DNA from: JANOSH01 sp031415695
GTDB lineage: Bacteria; Actinomycetota; Acidimicrobiia; Acidimicrobiales; Ilumatobacteraceae
Length of the DNA stretch: 64,000 nt
Assembly (NCBI GenBank): GCA_031415695.1
Contig: JANOSH010000051.1
Span: forward strand, 62,001 to 126,000
Direction of reading: 5' to 3'
Shown: piece after piece, positions 33,670 through 43,006 of the stretch
Numbering within the stretch: position 1 is the first letter of the stretch
How the letters are laid out: every line of letters starts with the position of its first letter
Made by a program: the position numbers and the translations under genes
The notes under the pieces: generated by a model
What the model was told of the DNA's origin: nothing
The model's input: only the letters and a program-made list of their open reading frames with translations
The model's database searches: none

Positions 33670-34368
33670 TCAAGCGGACGCCGAGGATCCGACCCCTACG
33701 CTACTTTGATCGCTCGAGTGGTCGACGGCGGTCCGGCACGCCTGCATGGGCCCGCTGAAGTGGAGGTACACGAGAAGGCTGAGGATGGCGGCATAGAAGC
33801 ACCAGACCGACACGAACGTGGTCACCGAGACTTGGTAGGCGGCGATTGCCAGGATGAGCGCAAGCATGCCGAAGACATTGATGCAACGGTGCGTGGAGAA
33901 TAGGCCGCTGACACAGGTTGCGAGCAGGTAAACGACGATGACGCCGATGACGTAGAAGTGTGGCGAGTCGTACGTGATGCTGCGCCCGTGAACGTGTGCT
34001 GTGACTGGGAACCGGACCAGGAAGTAGAGGAGGTACAGGCCGACGGCCAGTCCGAGCGCTTGAACCACCCCGAGCGCCTGCTTGCGCCACCGGCGGGTTT
34101 CGACCAGCAAAATGGCGAAAGGTACGAAGCTTGGCCATAGGACGTGGGAGAACATCGAATAGACGTAGGTGGCGACGGTCTTCAACGCCGGAACGTTTTG
34201 AGTGATGCTGATCCAGAGGACACCTTCGGTGAGCTGTTGGATCCCGAACAGCAGTGGCACCATCGCCAGCGGGAGTTCGATCTTCCCGTGCGACTTGTGG
34301 ACGGTCAGACCGCCAACGGCTGTTAGTGCAGCCCCTGCCGTGAAGCTCGCTGCTGCGGAGAAGCACAC
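33670..34368 (-). CDS. DUF6629-family membrane protein
   Basis: 232 residues from GTG 34368 (AGGACAGG ribosome site upstream). It starts 'MCFSAAASFTAGAAL' and has seven or so membrane helices, with 'QQLTEGVLW' and 'HVLWPSFVPFAILLVE' motifs typical of this family of unknown function. The long frame that extends to 35265 runs antisense to nothing real and is discarded. Neighbours are not obviously linked in function. Confidence 0.75.
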   Translation of the reverse strand: MCFSAAASFTAGAALTAVGGLTVHKSHGKIELPLAMVPLLFGIQQLTEGVLWISITQNVPALKTVATYVYSMFSHVLWPSFVPFAILLVETRRWRKQALGVVQALGLAVGLYLLYFLVRFPVTAHVHGRSITYDSPHFYVIGVIVVYLLATCVSGLFSTHRCINVFGMLALILAIAAYQVSVTTFVSVWCFYAAILSLLVYLHFSGPMQACRTAVDHSSDQSSVGVGSSASA

Positions 34369-34370
34369 GG

Positions 34371-35324
34371 TTACGGTCCTGTCCTGACATCGACGACGTG
34401 AGGGCGCGTGTCCTCGGCCTGTCCGGTGCGGACCTTGTCGTTGTCGTCGCGCGAATCTCGAGCGGGCCACGCGAGGCCGCCCGCCAAGCCGGCGAGGACA
34501 AGCGTAATCCCGGCTAGTTGGCGGCCTGCTGGGTACTCGCGAAGCGCGATGGCACTGAATGTCAGACCGAACACCGGCGTGAGGAATGTCCAGAGGGCGA
34601 CAGCGGCGAGGGGCGCGCGTCGGACTTCTGTGAACCACAGGACGAAGGCGCCTGCCGTTCCGACGAGCGCGAGGAACGCAAGTGCGGCGATGAATCGGAG
34701 CGACCAAGTCACTGCGGGTGCGCCGTCGCGGATGAAAGCGAGTATCGACAGTCCGGCACCTCCGATGAGGAAGTGCCATGCGCTGACAACGAGGACGTCG
34801 ATGTCGTGCATTCGGCGAGCGAGGAGTGTTCCGGTTGTGATGGCGGTGGCTGCAACGAGTGCGAGGGCAGCGCCGCTTGTCGTCCCGATGGATGCACAAG
34901 CGGTGATCGCTAAGCCGAGGAAACCAACGGTTGCAGCGGCTCCTACAGAACGTCGAGGTCGTTCGCCGAACAGCCACCAGGCAGGCAGCAGGATAAGGAG
35001 CGGCTGGGCGTTCGACAACACGGTTGCGACACCGGCGGAGAGTGCGGCGGCAGCGGCGAACATGGCAGCGAACGCTATGGTCACGTTGAACAGGGCGAGA
35101 ACGCTGATCTGGCTCCATGCGGCCGATCCGTGCGGGCGGGGCCGATGTTGCGCGAAGGCAACGCACACGAGCGCGCCCCCCGCAAGTAGTGATCGGAATG
35201 CGGCGAACCAAAGGACCGGCGCGTCTCGCAGCCCCCAGTCGATGGCGACGAAGCACGAGCCCCATGCTGCGGTGATAATGAGCATGCGGGTCGGTCGCGG
35301 CCGGGCGAGGAGGGCTTCGGTCAT
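34371..35324 (-). CDS. EamA-family (DMT) transporter
   Basis: 317 residues from ATG 35324. Ten hydrophobic helices in two EamA repeats; the first has 'GSCFVAIDWGLRDAPVLWFAAFRSL', shortened here to its core pattern, and the second 'LTPVFGLTFSAIAL'. Drug/metabolite transporters of this class export amino acids or small metabolites. Two bases separate it from the next gene in the same direction. Substrate not predictable. Confidence 0.85.
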   Translation of the reverse strand: MTEALLARPRPTRMLIITAAWGSCFVAIDWGLRDAPVLWFAAFRSLLAGGALVCVAFAQHRPRPHGSAAWSQISVLALFNVTIAFAAMFAAAAALSAGVATVLSNAQPLLILLPAWWLFGERPRRSVGAAATVGFLGLAITACASIGTTSGAALALVAATAITTGTLLARRMHDIDVLVVSAWHFLIGGAGLSILAFIRDGAPAVTWSLRFIAALAFLALVGTAGAFVLWFTEVRRAPLAAVALWTFLTPVFGLTFSAIALREYPAGRQLAGITLVLAGLAGGLAWPARDSRDDNDKVRTGQAEDTRPHVVDVRTGP

Positions 35325-35379
35325 TGGATCGCCGCTCACGGTCCGTTCATCGCGCTGGCCTGGGCGGATGCCGACAACG

Positions 35380-35715
35380 TCATCGATCGTTGGGACGACC
35401 TTGCACCGTGTGCGGCGGCGGCGGTGGCCGACTTCCGCTGTGGTCCATTCCGTCGTGGTCCATACCAGCGTCGGTCTGTGCATCTTGGTTCATGCCACCG
35501 TGGTTCATACCGCGCATCATCAGAGCCATCATGGCGGTGCAGGCGACTGCGACGAAGATGAAGCTGGCATTGACGACTCCCGTTGCGACGAGGCCGATAG
35601 CGATCGCCAGCATCGGGATGCAGCAGGCGATCATCATCCAGGCGTGACGGCCGCCCTTTTGTTTCCGGTCTCCGGGGGGCGGAGGCTGGACGTCGTGAGT
35701 CGGGCGGTCGATCAT
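35380..35715 (-). CDS. Small membrane protein with Met/His-rich tail
   Basis: 111 residues from ATG 35715, which overlaps the upstream gene's stop (ATGA). Two hydrophobic segments are followed by a C-terminal tail with repeated 'GMNHGGMNQD' and 'GMDHDGMDHSG' units. Such Met/His runs bind Cu(I)/Cu(II). It is part of a three-gene set with a DUF2892 protein and a Cys-rich peptide. A copper-binding role is inferred from composition and location. Confidence 0.7.
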   Translation of the reverse strand: MIDRPTHDVQPPPPGDRKQKGGRHAWMMIACCIPMLAIAIGLVATGVVNASFIFVAVACTAMMALMMRGMNHGGMNQDAQTDAGMDHDGMDHSGSRPPPPPHTVQGRPNDR

Positions 35716-36032
35716 GCCACGCCCCGAAGTGACGCCGGTACGTGGCCGAGGCGTTGGTAGAGCGGGCAATGTCCGAGGACACCTGTTACCACCAGATCAA
35801 GTCCGGCTGCGATGAGGAGTACTTCGAGAACGACTGCGAGTGCTGAACCGGCCGAAACGAGGAGAACCACAGCGACGATGACGGCGGCGAGGCCGATCGC
35901 GATCCGGCCGCCGCGTTCGACTGGAGTGATGTTGACGGCAAGTCGGCGTCGTCCAGAACCTGTGGATCGGCTGGTCGCATCACTGGCGGCCGTGCTCGTG
36001 AGATGCGGGGCCGGAGGTACGTTTGCATTCAT
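35712..36032 (-). CDS. DUF2892-family membrane protein
   Basis: 106 residues. A cytoplasmic N-terminus, then 'NITPVERGGRIAIGL' and two membrane helices ending in 'TGVLGHCPLYQRLG', the DUF2892 (YgaP-like membrane domain) pattern. The Cys in 'GHCPLY' is conserved in the family, and in YgaP this domain joins a rhodanese. It overlaps both neighbours by 4 bp. The Cys and the context suggest thiol or metal work. Confidence 0.8.
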   Translation of the reverse strand: MNANVPPAPHLTSTAASDATSRSTGSGRRRLAVNITPVERGGRIAIGLAAVIVAVVLLVSAGSALAVVLEVLLIAAGLDLVVTGVLGHCPLYQRLGHVPASLRGVA

Positions 36033-36229
36033 GATGGACTCCGCACCTCGGTGGAGTGTGCGGCGTGGTCCTTGGGCAGCGACGTCTCCTTATGCTTGGC
36101 TCCACAGCAGCAAGCTGCACCTTCGGTGAGCGTCAGGATCTGAGGTGATTGAACAATCTCGTCCGGCTGATCGTGGTTGTCGTCAGGATCGTCGTGGTTG
36201 CAGCAGCAGCCACCGTGTTCGCCAGTCAT
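36029..36229 (-). CDS. Cys/His-rich small protein, possible metal-binding peptide
   Basis: 66 residues with two Cys clusters, 'GGCCCNHDD' near the N-terminus and 'GAACCCGAKH' in the middle, plus several His and Asp. There is no signal peptide or membrane segment. The composition resembles small metallothionein-like or chaperone peptides, but no family is recognised. It leads a three-gene leftward set with 4-bp overlaps, which supports it being real. An AGGAG-like site precedes its ATG. Confidence 0.6.
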   Translation of the reverse strand: MTGEHGGCCCNHDDPDDNHDQPDEIVQSPQILTLTEGAACCCGAKHKETSLPKDHAAHSTEVRSPS

Positions 36230-36460
36230 GTCTTGCTCCTTTTTCAGCGACCAAAGTTCGCTTTGGTGTTGTCATCTTGAACCCGGTCGTGGTGTGTGGC
36301 ATCCGCGCCGGCTACGCATTTCAACTTCGGCGATCCCGCAGACGTGGGCAGTGCGGATGCGTGGCTCCGGGAGAGCGATGCTTGGTCCGCGTAGTAGCCC
36401 GCAAAGCAACTGTCGCCAGGCACGGATGCGGAATGCGTTTCGATCGCCGATGCTGGCCTC

Positions 36461-37018
36461 ATGAACACGCAACAATCGAAGCAGTCCGAGATCCCGCAGA
36501 CGTTGGTGGGGATCTCGTTCGAGAACGCCTTCCGAGCCCAAGAGTTCCTCGTTGCCGCGAGCGGTCTTGCCGCAGCGGGAAAACTGAAGCTGAAAGACGC
36601 AGTCACTGTCGTCAAAGATGACTCCGGCAAGACAGTCGTGTATGAAACGGTCGATCCCACACCGTTGAGTTCGGCGCTCTCGGGCGCGATGTGGGCTGGC
36701 TTGTTCGGGCTGATCCTCGGTGGGCCTGTCGGATGGATCGCGGGTTTGGCCGTCGGGGCCAGCGCAGGCACCCTCACGGCCAAGGTCATCGACTTCGGCG
36801 TTCCCGACGAGTGGGTCACCTGGTTCAAGGACGCGGTGCAACCTGGCACGGCGACCGTCGCGCTTTTGGTGGAGGATCTCCACAGGGACGCGCTTGTCGC
36901 CGAAGCTGCCCGTTTCACCGGTGCCAGCCTGGTGTACGCCAACCTCGATGACGCAACCATCGAACAGGTCAGGGACGCGTTCGGTCATCTCGTCCCGTCC
37001 GCCCCCAACAGCCTCTGA
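36461..37018 (+). CDS. DUF1269-family protein
   Basis: 185 residues. A soluble N-terminal alpha-beta segment, a Gly-rich hydrophobic hairpin ('MWAGLFGLILGGPVGWIAGLA' region) and a C-terminal 'GTATVALLVEDLHRDALVAEA' element. This is the DUF1269 layout, a membrane-associated family often found near stress genes. The preceding 230 bp hold no gene. Function unknown. Confidence 0.85.
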   Translation: MNTQQSKQSEIPQTLVGISFENAFRAQEFLVAASGLAAAGKLKLKDAVTVVKDDSGKTVVYETVDPTPLSSALSGAMWAGLFGLILGGPVGWIAGLAVGASAGTLTAKVIDFGVPDEWVTWFKDAVQPGTATVALLVEDLHRDALVAEAARFTGASLVYANLDDATIEQVRDAFGHLVPSAPNSL

Positions 37019-37290
37019 GTTCGACAGCCGGATATGGCCTTGACGCCTGTATCGGTTCATGCAGGGGTTGGCCGGACAGCATGCATGCCTTGCGTGGCCC
37101 AGCTCAACTCGCCAGCAGACCGGCTCGCAGCGTTGCTCGCAGCTATCGCGACCCAGAGCGAACCCGTCGTTACACTCACCTATCTGCTGCAGTTGTGCCG
37201 TGACGAGCACATGGTTCTTTGGGAGCGAGTCGGCGATTCCGAGTGCCAAGACCACATCACCGCGACCGCCTGGGTAAGCACCACTCTGCG

Positions 37291-38520
37291 ATGGAACCGA
37301 TTTCGACGATCGATCGTTCGATGCGAGCGCTGCTCGCATCGTCGTTCGACTCGATTACCGACGTTCCGCCTGTGGTTGTCGCGCATGCGCTCGCCCAGTT
37401 TCTCGACGATCGTTATGCCCATACGTTCGCCCGATTCTTCCGCGATCGCAGCCCCTACCAGCCAGCGGTCGGTGACCCGGTTCCGCTTGACTTCCCGAAC
37501 TTGCGGGAGCTCACACCTATGCCGTTCACGTCGCCTCCGTGGCGTCTCGCCAACCGCCTCGACCAAACGCGACATATCCGACTCGCTGGAGATTGGGCCG
37601 TCCAATACCGACTGGTGTTCGACTACAGCCTCACCGACACCCTCGCCAGGCTGATCACGGCCGACACGGTGATCGCGACCTGCCATCCGAACCGCAGCGT
37701 CACCGAGTTCTCTCTGCCCCGTGACGCGAGGGGCCGGTCGTTTCCGATCCAACCAATCGACCTTGATCGCCAACGCGAGGAGATCAACCGGCTCATCGGT
37801 GTCGCCACCGAAGCCGGCGCTGCAATCGTTGTGCTTCCCGAACTGTGCGTCACCGAGGAACTCGCCATTGAGCTCCAAAGCTGGGTACGGCGCCCGGACG
37901 GACCTCGGCTCCTCGTGGTCGGCAGCTATCACCACCGACACCGCGACGCCGCAGCGCGATTCCCGAACCGAAAGCGCAACACAGCGCTCATGTGGGCCCG
38001 CGGGTACGACGAGCCGATTACTCACGACAAACACTCGCCCGGAGAATCACCGATCGCAGAAGACATTCAGCCGTCTGGTTGGCCAGAGCTCCGCGTGCAC
38101 GTCATCGACGGCTGGCACCTGGTGATCGCAATCTGCCGTGACCTTCTCAACCCGGAAGCCGTACACGCATTGACGGCGATCGGGGCGAACCTCGTCCTGG
38201 TCCCAGCGATGAGCGAAACCCTCCTGGCCTTCGGTGGCCCGGGTTCCAGTCTGGTTGGCAACTGCCAAGCAATCGTCGCCGTTGCCAACAACCCGGGCGA
38301 ATGGCCCTTGGACAGCCGACCGCCCGGCCGGCCCGCACGCGCCCTGTTCGGCCACCCAGGGCTCGTTGAGCAGACCATCGCGGTGCACTCTCCAGAACCC
38401 GGCCCAGGCGTCGCGCTCTTCGCAGTGAGCTCGGCTCAGGTCACCTGGATTGCTGCTGCTGATCAATCAACCACCATTCCCACCAGGGTGGATGGTCAGG
38501 AAAATGACCGACGATCGTGA
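37291..38520 (+). CDS. Carbon-nitrogen hydrolase (nitrilase-fold), N-terminal region possibly frameshifted
   Basis: The nitrilase-fold triad is visible: Glu in 'VVLPELCVTEE', Lys in 'THDKHSPGE' and Cys in 'VIAICRDLLN'. These enzymes cut amide or nitrile C-N bonds. The catalytic domain takes up the C-terminal two thirds. From ATG 37291 there are 409 residues. Upstream, in the other frame (from about 37034), coding-like sequence 'DRLAALLAAIATQSEP...LRWNRF' runs straight into this point, so an indel near 37290 may have split a longer protein. A substrate is not predictable. The NUDIX gene starts inside its 3' end. Confidence 0.75.
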   Translation: MEPISTIDRSMRALLASSFDSITDVPPVVVAHALAQFLDDRYAHTFARFFRDRSPYQPAVGDPVPLDFPNLRELTPMPFTSPPWRLANRLDQTRHIRLAGDWAVQYRLVFDYSLTDTLARLITADTVIATCHPNRSVTEFSLPRDARGRSFPIQPIDLDRQREEINRLIGVATEAGAAIVVLPELCVTEELAIELQSWVRRPDGPRLLVVGSYHHRHRDAAARFPNRKRNTALMWARGYDEPITHDKHSPGESPIAEDIQPSGWPELRVHVIDGWHLVIAICRDLLNPEAVHALTAIGANLVLVPAMSETLLAFGGPGSSLVGNCQAIVAVANNPGEWPLDSRPPGRPARALFGHPGLVEQTIAVHSPEPGPGVALFAVSSAQVTWIAAADQSTTIPTRVDGQENDRRS

Positions 38521-39085
38521 GCCGGGTTGGCTCGACACCATCAGGATCAGGGTGGAGCATTGCCGATCGGCAGACCCCGATCCGAGCGTCAACGGCGCCC
38601 ACAGGACGGCTGCCGTGCTCGTCTTGCTCAGCGGCAACGACGACGGACCGACCATTGTCCTCACAGAACGCGCCGCAACGCTAACGAACTACCCTGGAAC
38701 GCTTGTCTTCCCCGGCGGCTCAACCGAAACAGGTGACGACGGACCCGTTGCCACAGCCCTTCGGGAATCAGCCGAAGAGATTGGCATCGACCCAGCTCAC
38801 GTTCACATCATCGGGTCGCTGCCTCCGCTATGGCTCTCCGCGACCCGATTCCTCGTGACACCGGTCGTCGGCTGGTGCACCCGACCACAACTGACCGACA
38901 TCCTCAACCCCGACGAGGTCGCCGTCGTCATCCAAATACCGCTCCGCGAGTTCGCTAAGACATCGGGCCGGGTGCAGCGCAACGGGACCACCGACCGGGG
39001 TGGCCAGCGGTACAGCTTCGAAGGAACAGCTGTTGGAGACATGACCTCCACCGTCATCGACGCGTTGCTCGATCAACACCGGTGA
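38504..39085 (+). CDS. NUDIX hydrolase (CoA-pyrophosphatase-like)
   Basis: 193 residues from ATG 38504, overlapping the nitrilase gene by 17 bp. The Nudix box is complete: a Gly after 'LVFPGG', then 'ALRESAEEIGI' with REx2EE. The flow 'TAAVLVLL...LTERAATLTNYPGTLVFPGG' resembles NudL/CoA diphosphatases. Substrate assignment is tentative. Likely co-transcribed with the nitrilase-fold gene. Confidence 0.82.
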   Translation: MTDDREPGWLDTIRIRVEHCRSADPDPSVNGAHRTAAVLVLLSGNDDGPTIVLTERAATLTNYPGTLVFPGGSTETGDDGPVATALRESAEEIGIDPAHVHIIGSLPPLWLSATRFLVTPVVGWCTRPQLTDILNPDEVAVVIQIPLREFAKTSGRVQRNGTTDRGGQRYSFEGTAVGDMTSTVIDALLDQHR

Positions 39086-40169
39086 ACTCCGGCGCCTGCC
39101 GGTAGGTGTTCGGGCACGTTGAGCGTCGCTACTCCGATCCGACTGTCGGCCATGCCGTAGTAGACGTCATAGCGATTTGGTGACCCGATGTCGCGGCGCT
39201 GATCGATCGCAGTGGGAAACACGACGTTGGCCACGACCCCGTCGCGTTCCTGCGCCAAGTGCGGTGTCAATACTGGCTCGCTCGATCGATAGCGGACATT
39301 GTCCGGACGCTCCTTCGAGAGGACCATCACGCCAGCCGAATACCGCAGCTTTCGCTGTGTTTCGGATGAGGGCAAAAGCTCACTGACTCCGTGGTAGACG
39401 GTGAGCCACCCGTGACGGGTGAGAACGGGGGGAGCCCCGCCGCCGATCTTGACCTGTTCCCACGCCGCTACCGGGACGGCGAGGCGGTGATGTGAGCCGA
39501 AATGACGGAGGTGAGTTGGCCCACAGTCGGTCATCGCGGTGGAACAGTAGGAAATCCAGATGCACTCACGCGAGCGATCGACGTTGTGGGGCGAGTGACA
39601 TTGAGCGATTTCTTCGGGGCGAGTGCCCGGAAAGAGAGGCCGGTGCATGATAGCCATCGACATCTGCCCGGACGGATCGGGAACGGCGACAGGAAAGATG
39701 CAGGCATCTTTGTTGTCGACGCCTTCGAACTCGATGCCCTCGTGCGGCCGGAACGTGGCCAGTCCGAGCCGCTCCCAGCTGAATAGGTCGTCCGATATCG
39801 CGAGAGCGATCCGCGGACCGAGCGGTGAATACGCGGTGTAGGTCATCACGTATGGTGAAGCGGTTCGACGAATGTGATGCGCGGGTCCTCGCAGCCGCCG
39901 GTACCGTCCGGTCGCAGCTCATAGTCCGTTTCGGGTTCCAGCGCGATACCCAGACGATCCACGCCGTCTGGATCGCCAGCGCTATCGAACGTCACCCGAG
40001 CGATGCCAATGCGCGAGAAGTTGCCCCGAGCGACCAAACGAGGAAAGAGATAGAGCTGGCCATCTGGGCCACGCGCCGAGGCCGGGTTCAAGACGCCTTC
40101 GACCTCCAGCAGATTGCCGGGCTGTGGCTCCATCACCACGCCGAGGCGCTCCAGTTGGAACTCAGTCAT
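39073..40169 (-). pseudogene. GH130-family glycoside phosphorylase split by a frameshift
   Basis: Two overlapping frames, 39846-40169 and 39073-39849, together make one GH130-like protein (mannosyl-oligosaccharide phosphorylase family). The first holds 'NPASARGPDGQLYLFPRL' and 'GCEDPRITFVEPLH'; the second resumes at 'YVMTYTAYSPLGPRIALA'. Between them a single base is missing near 39850: one base added restores a continuous 'VEPLH-YVMTYTAY'. The Asp of 'CEDPR' and later 'GGGAPPVLTRHGWLTVYHG' are kept. It is either a recent pseudogene or an indel error. It overlaps the NUDIX stop on the other strand by 13 bp. Confidence 0.7.
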
Positions 40170-40362
40170 CGATCTTCTCGTAGTGGACAGGGCTCTCGTC
40201 GGCGCGCTTGGAATCCGTCGCTGAGTCGTCCTGGCCGTGTTCTTTGTGCCCAGATTGCGGTGGCCGCCGATGCATCGAGTGTCCGCGGTGCATGCCGAGG
40301 TGCATCCACAACATGCCGCCGATCAACACAAGCCAAATCCAGTTGCTGCTCAACCAGTTCAT
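40162..40362 (-). CDS. Small Met/His-rich membrane protein (DUF2933-like)
   Basis: 66 residues from ATG 40362. One membrane helix ('SSNWIWLVLIGGMLWMHLG') followed by a His/Met-rich 'MHRGHSMHRRPP' segment and an acidic tail. Such single-span proteins are common in copper/silver islands. It overlaps the GH130 start by 8 bp. Metal binding is inferred from composition. Confidence 0.6.
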   Translation of the reverse strand: MNWLSSNWIWLVLIGGMLWMHLGMHRGHSMHRRPPQSGHKEHGQDDSATDSKRADESPVHYEKIDD

Positions 40363-40731
40363 CTCGTTCTCCTCCGCTTGTTCTTCGCACTTCATGCTGG
40401 CCCCAAATGGATGTTCCGCACATCGGGGCAGCACACGGATCGAGCCCGGGCGAACTACGGAGCGTTACCTGGCACCCGACCTGCCGCCATCGAACGACGC
40501 CTTCTGCTCGCCAGTTGGAAAGGTCGGGATGCCTGGGCGGCCTGGTGTGCGAATGAATAGAGTCGTCCAGAGATGAACACTCGGCTCTCATGGTGGCGGA
40601 TGCCGAGAACCGACGCGGACACGTCGATCGTGCCCGATCGGCCGTCTCGGCCGCCCATGGGGGTGGGCAACGTTCGATGGTCAGGCTCGGTGGGTCGATG
40701 AGAAGGACGTTGGTTCGTCGACCGGCTTTCG
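40363..40731. other. 369-bp gap with no supported gene
   Basis: Open frames here are shadows with no family match or ribosome site. It may hold the promoter of the leftward small gene and the lost 5' end of the broken hydrolase to the right. Confidence 0.35.
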
Positions 40732-42019
40732 GTGGACTCGCTTGGTGGTGTCGTGTTCTGGTGGTTTTCGCTGGCGTTCTGGGGCTACGGCCTTGGCAGT
40801 GTGCTCGGATGGCTCGTTCATCTGGGTTTGCGCCGCGTCGGGCGCAGACTCGGTGCCCGACTCCGGCGCGCTGCGTGGGCGACGCGCCCGCTGGTTGTCG
40901 TGGTGATGCTCGTCACCGTGATAGTGGTATGGCCGAGATGGCAGAACGCCCAGCGGGTGCTCGTGGGAGCGGCGGACGTCGTCATATTCGATGCCCTGGC
41001 GAGCGTCGTCGTTGCGGCCGTGTTCGTGTTGGTCCTGGGAGCCGGATGCCGGTTCGTCTGGTGGCAGGTGAGGGGCATCGACCGCTGGTTCGACCGGCGC
41101 GTGTCGCATTCGGTTGCTCTCATCGGGACCGTGGTGATCGTCACACTCGCGGCCCAAATCGTGATGCGCGAAGTCGTGTGGGGGCGGCTTCGTCTCGTGG
41201 GCCAACAAGGTGTACAGCACCGCGGATAGGACTACCGAGCCGGGGGTTGCGGAGCCTTCGACGCAGAACGTGTCGGGCAGCGCGGCGTCGCGGGTGACAC
41301 GGCGATCGTGAGTATGCAGTATTCGTATCTGCCGAGCTGGATCACGTTTTTGATCGACCACACGGCGTCGGCCCCCGCTGGTTCGATCCTGTTCAACGCG
41401 GTCTATGAGGAATAGGCCCGTCGGCCGGTGACAGCCCAGCCGAAGCTGTTGGTGTTCGGGGAGAGTCTTGGTTCCCACGCCGCCGAAGCAGCGTTCGCCG
41501 GATTCGACTCCTTTACGTCGATGGCCAACCTCGTCGCCCGCACTGAGGGCGCCTTGTTCGCCGGACCGGTGGCGAGCAACCCGATCTGGAGCACGATCGT
41601 CAACGAACGGGTTCTGGATCACCGTCGTGGCGTCCCGATTTCAACGATGGCCGCACGGTTCGGGTGTTTGCCGGCGTCGACGATTTGACCGCGATCGACC
41701 CGGCGTGGCCCAAGCCGCGTGTCTCGTACCTCGTGTACCCGTCTGATCCGGTACCGGTGTTTCGTGCGAGCACGCTTTGGTCGCGCCCAGGATGGACGCA
41801 TGCGCCGCTCGCCTACGACGTTCCGGGCAGCGTTGGCTGGTTCCCGATCGTCACGTTCGTGCAGTCCGTCGGGGATCTCGCCAGCGGGTTCAACGTCCCC
41901 CCGGGCCACGGACACACTACAACGTCGACTTCGTTGGTGCCTGGGCGAACGTGCTTCCGCCGGACGGCTGGACGGACACAGACACTGCACGTCTCGAACA
42001 GTTCTTAGCCCACCAGTGA
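40732..42019 (+). pseudogene. Broken Abhydrolase_9-type membrane alpha/beta hydrolase
   Basis: Pieces in several frames, all plus strand, line up as one protein. There is an N-terminal membrane region (40732-41229, 'GYGLGSVLGWLVHLGL'), then 'KVYSTADRTTEPGVAEPS' one frame over, 'MQYSYLPSWITFLID' ending at an in-frame TAG (41413-41415), 'QPKLLVFGESLGSHAAEAAF' with the nucleophile Ser, and C-terminal 'PSDPVPVFRASTLW', 'GHGH' and 'FVGAWANVLPPDGWT'. This is the family's normal order. At least three frameshifts and one stop make it non-functional. The extreme N-terminus is also missing. Confidence 0.75.
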
Positions 42020-42485
42020 ACCTTGGGCCTGGCCTACGTCACCACGTCCGCTCGGATCCGGACGGCTCGCCCGCGGGAGCCCACACGTCGGGATCTCCTT
42101 CGGCATGTCGGCGTAGTGACGAAGGCCTCTGTCCCTGATCGACTTCGATCGATTTGTTCGTGATCGAACAAGCTTGGTCCCGGCACCCAACCGCCATGTC
42201 GTGGCCATCTATTTCAGCTTCGTTGACAGGTCAGCCCACGCGCTCGAACTCATCCGGGCCGAGCTCCCCGAATGCTGCCGAGGACACGCCACCGACGTAG
42301 CTGCTGCTCCGTGACCACGCGCCGGTTCGTAGACCGGCCGGACCCGTCAGATGAGCACGTTGGCAAGGACCTGCCACGCAGGCAGAAACGTCCTACCGGG
42401 TTCGCAATCATGCGTCGGATGACGCAGTTGGCGAAGTGTCGTTTGTTGGAGCGTCGGACAGTCCCCGCCTCAACGACTCGCGAGG
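42020..42485. other. 466-bp stretch with no supported gene
   Basis: Short frames such as 'IYFSFVDRSAHALELIRAEL' (about 42205-42320) look partly protein-like but have no start and no recognised family. It is probably more degenerate coding sequence between two pseudogenes. Confidence 0.35.
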
Positions 42486-42930
42486 CTATGTGATGTCGAG
42501 AGCGCGTGTCGTTCCTTCGAATGTCCAGCCCAAGACCTTGGGGTAGCCTTTGGCGTAGTACATGTCCATCGGGCCAACGTACAGCCCGGCTTCTTCGATG
42601 ATCGATGGGATGTCGCGATCAAGGTTGCAGCCGCACGCCAGCCGGCGTTGTAGAGGATTCAGTCGCATCTGCCATTTCAACACTCGCAGATCCGGCGAAC
42701 AACCATGTTCAACAAACCGGAAGATGCCACCGGGACGCAGAACTCGGCCGATCTCGCGCACTGCGGCGACGGGATCTGGGATGCTGCACAGCGTCCACGT
42801 GGACAGGGCCGCGTCGACGGAATCGTCACCGAGTGGCAAGGCCTGACCTGCCCATCCAGTCCGACGAACTCAACCGGTACCGGACTTGTTGCAATGCGTT
42901 CGGACGCGAGGGTCGGCAGCGGACTATCGG
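42486..42930 (-). pseudogene. Class I SAM methyltransferase fragment, truncated and frameshifted
   Basis: The main frame (42486-42839) has 'LPLGDDSVDAALSTWTLCSIPD' in two parts, the post-motif region of UbiE-like methyltransferases, then 'IGRVLRPGGIFRFVEHG'. Upstream in another frame 'TLASERIATSPVPVEFVGLDG' gives the strand and acidic motif that should precede it. The SAM-binding GxGxG motif and N-terminus are absent. One indel near 42845 and a 5' truncation make it a remnant. Confidence 0.65.
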
Positions 42931-43006
42931 ATCGTTGGGTAAGTGACGAAGTCGCGTCGGCCGAAGCAGTCGGCAGTCATCGTTGTTGGCGCGGCCGGGC
43001 GGCAGC

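Noticed and set aside
41413..41415. TAG in the Abhydrolase_9 remnant as a recoded codon
   Set aside because: The gene has several frameshifts as well, so it is simply a pseudogene.
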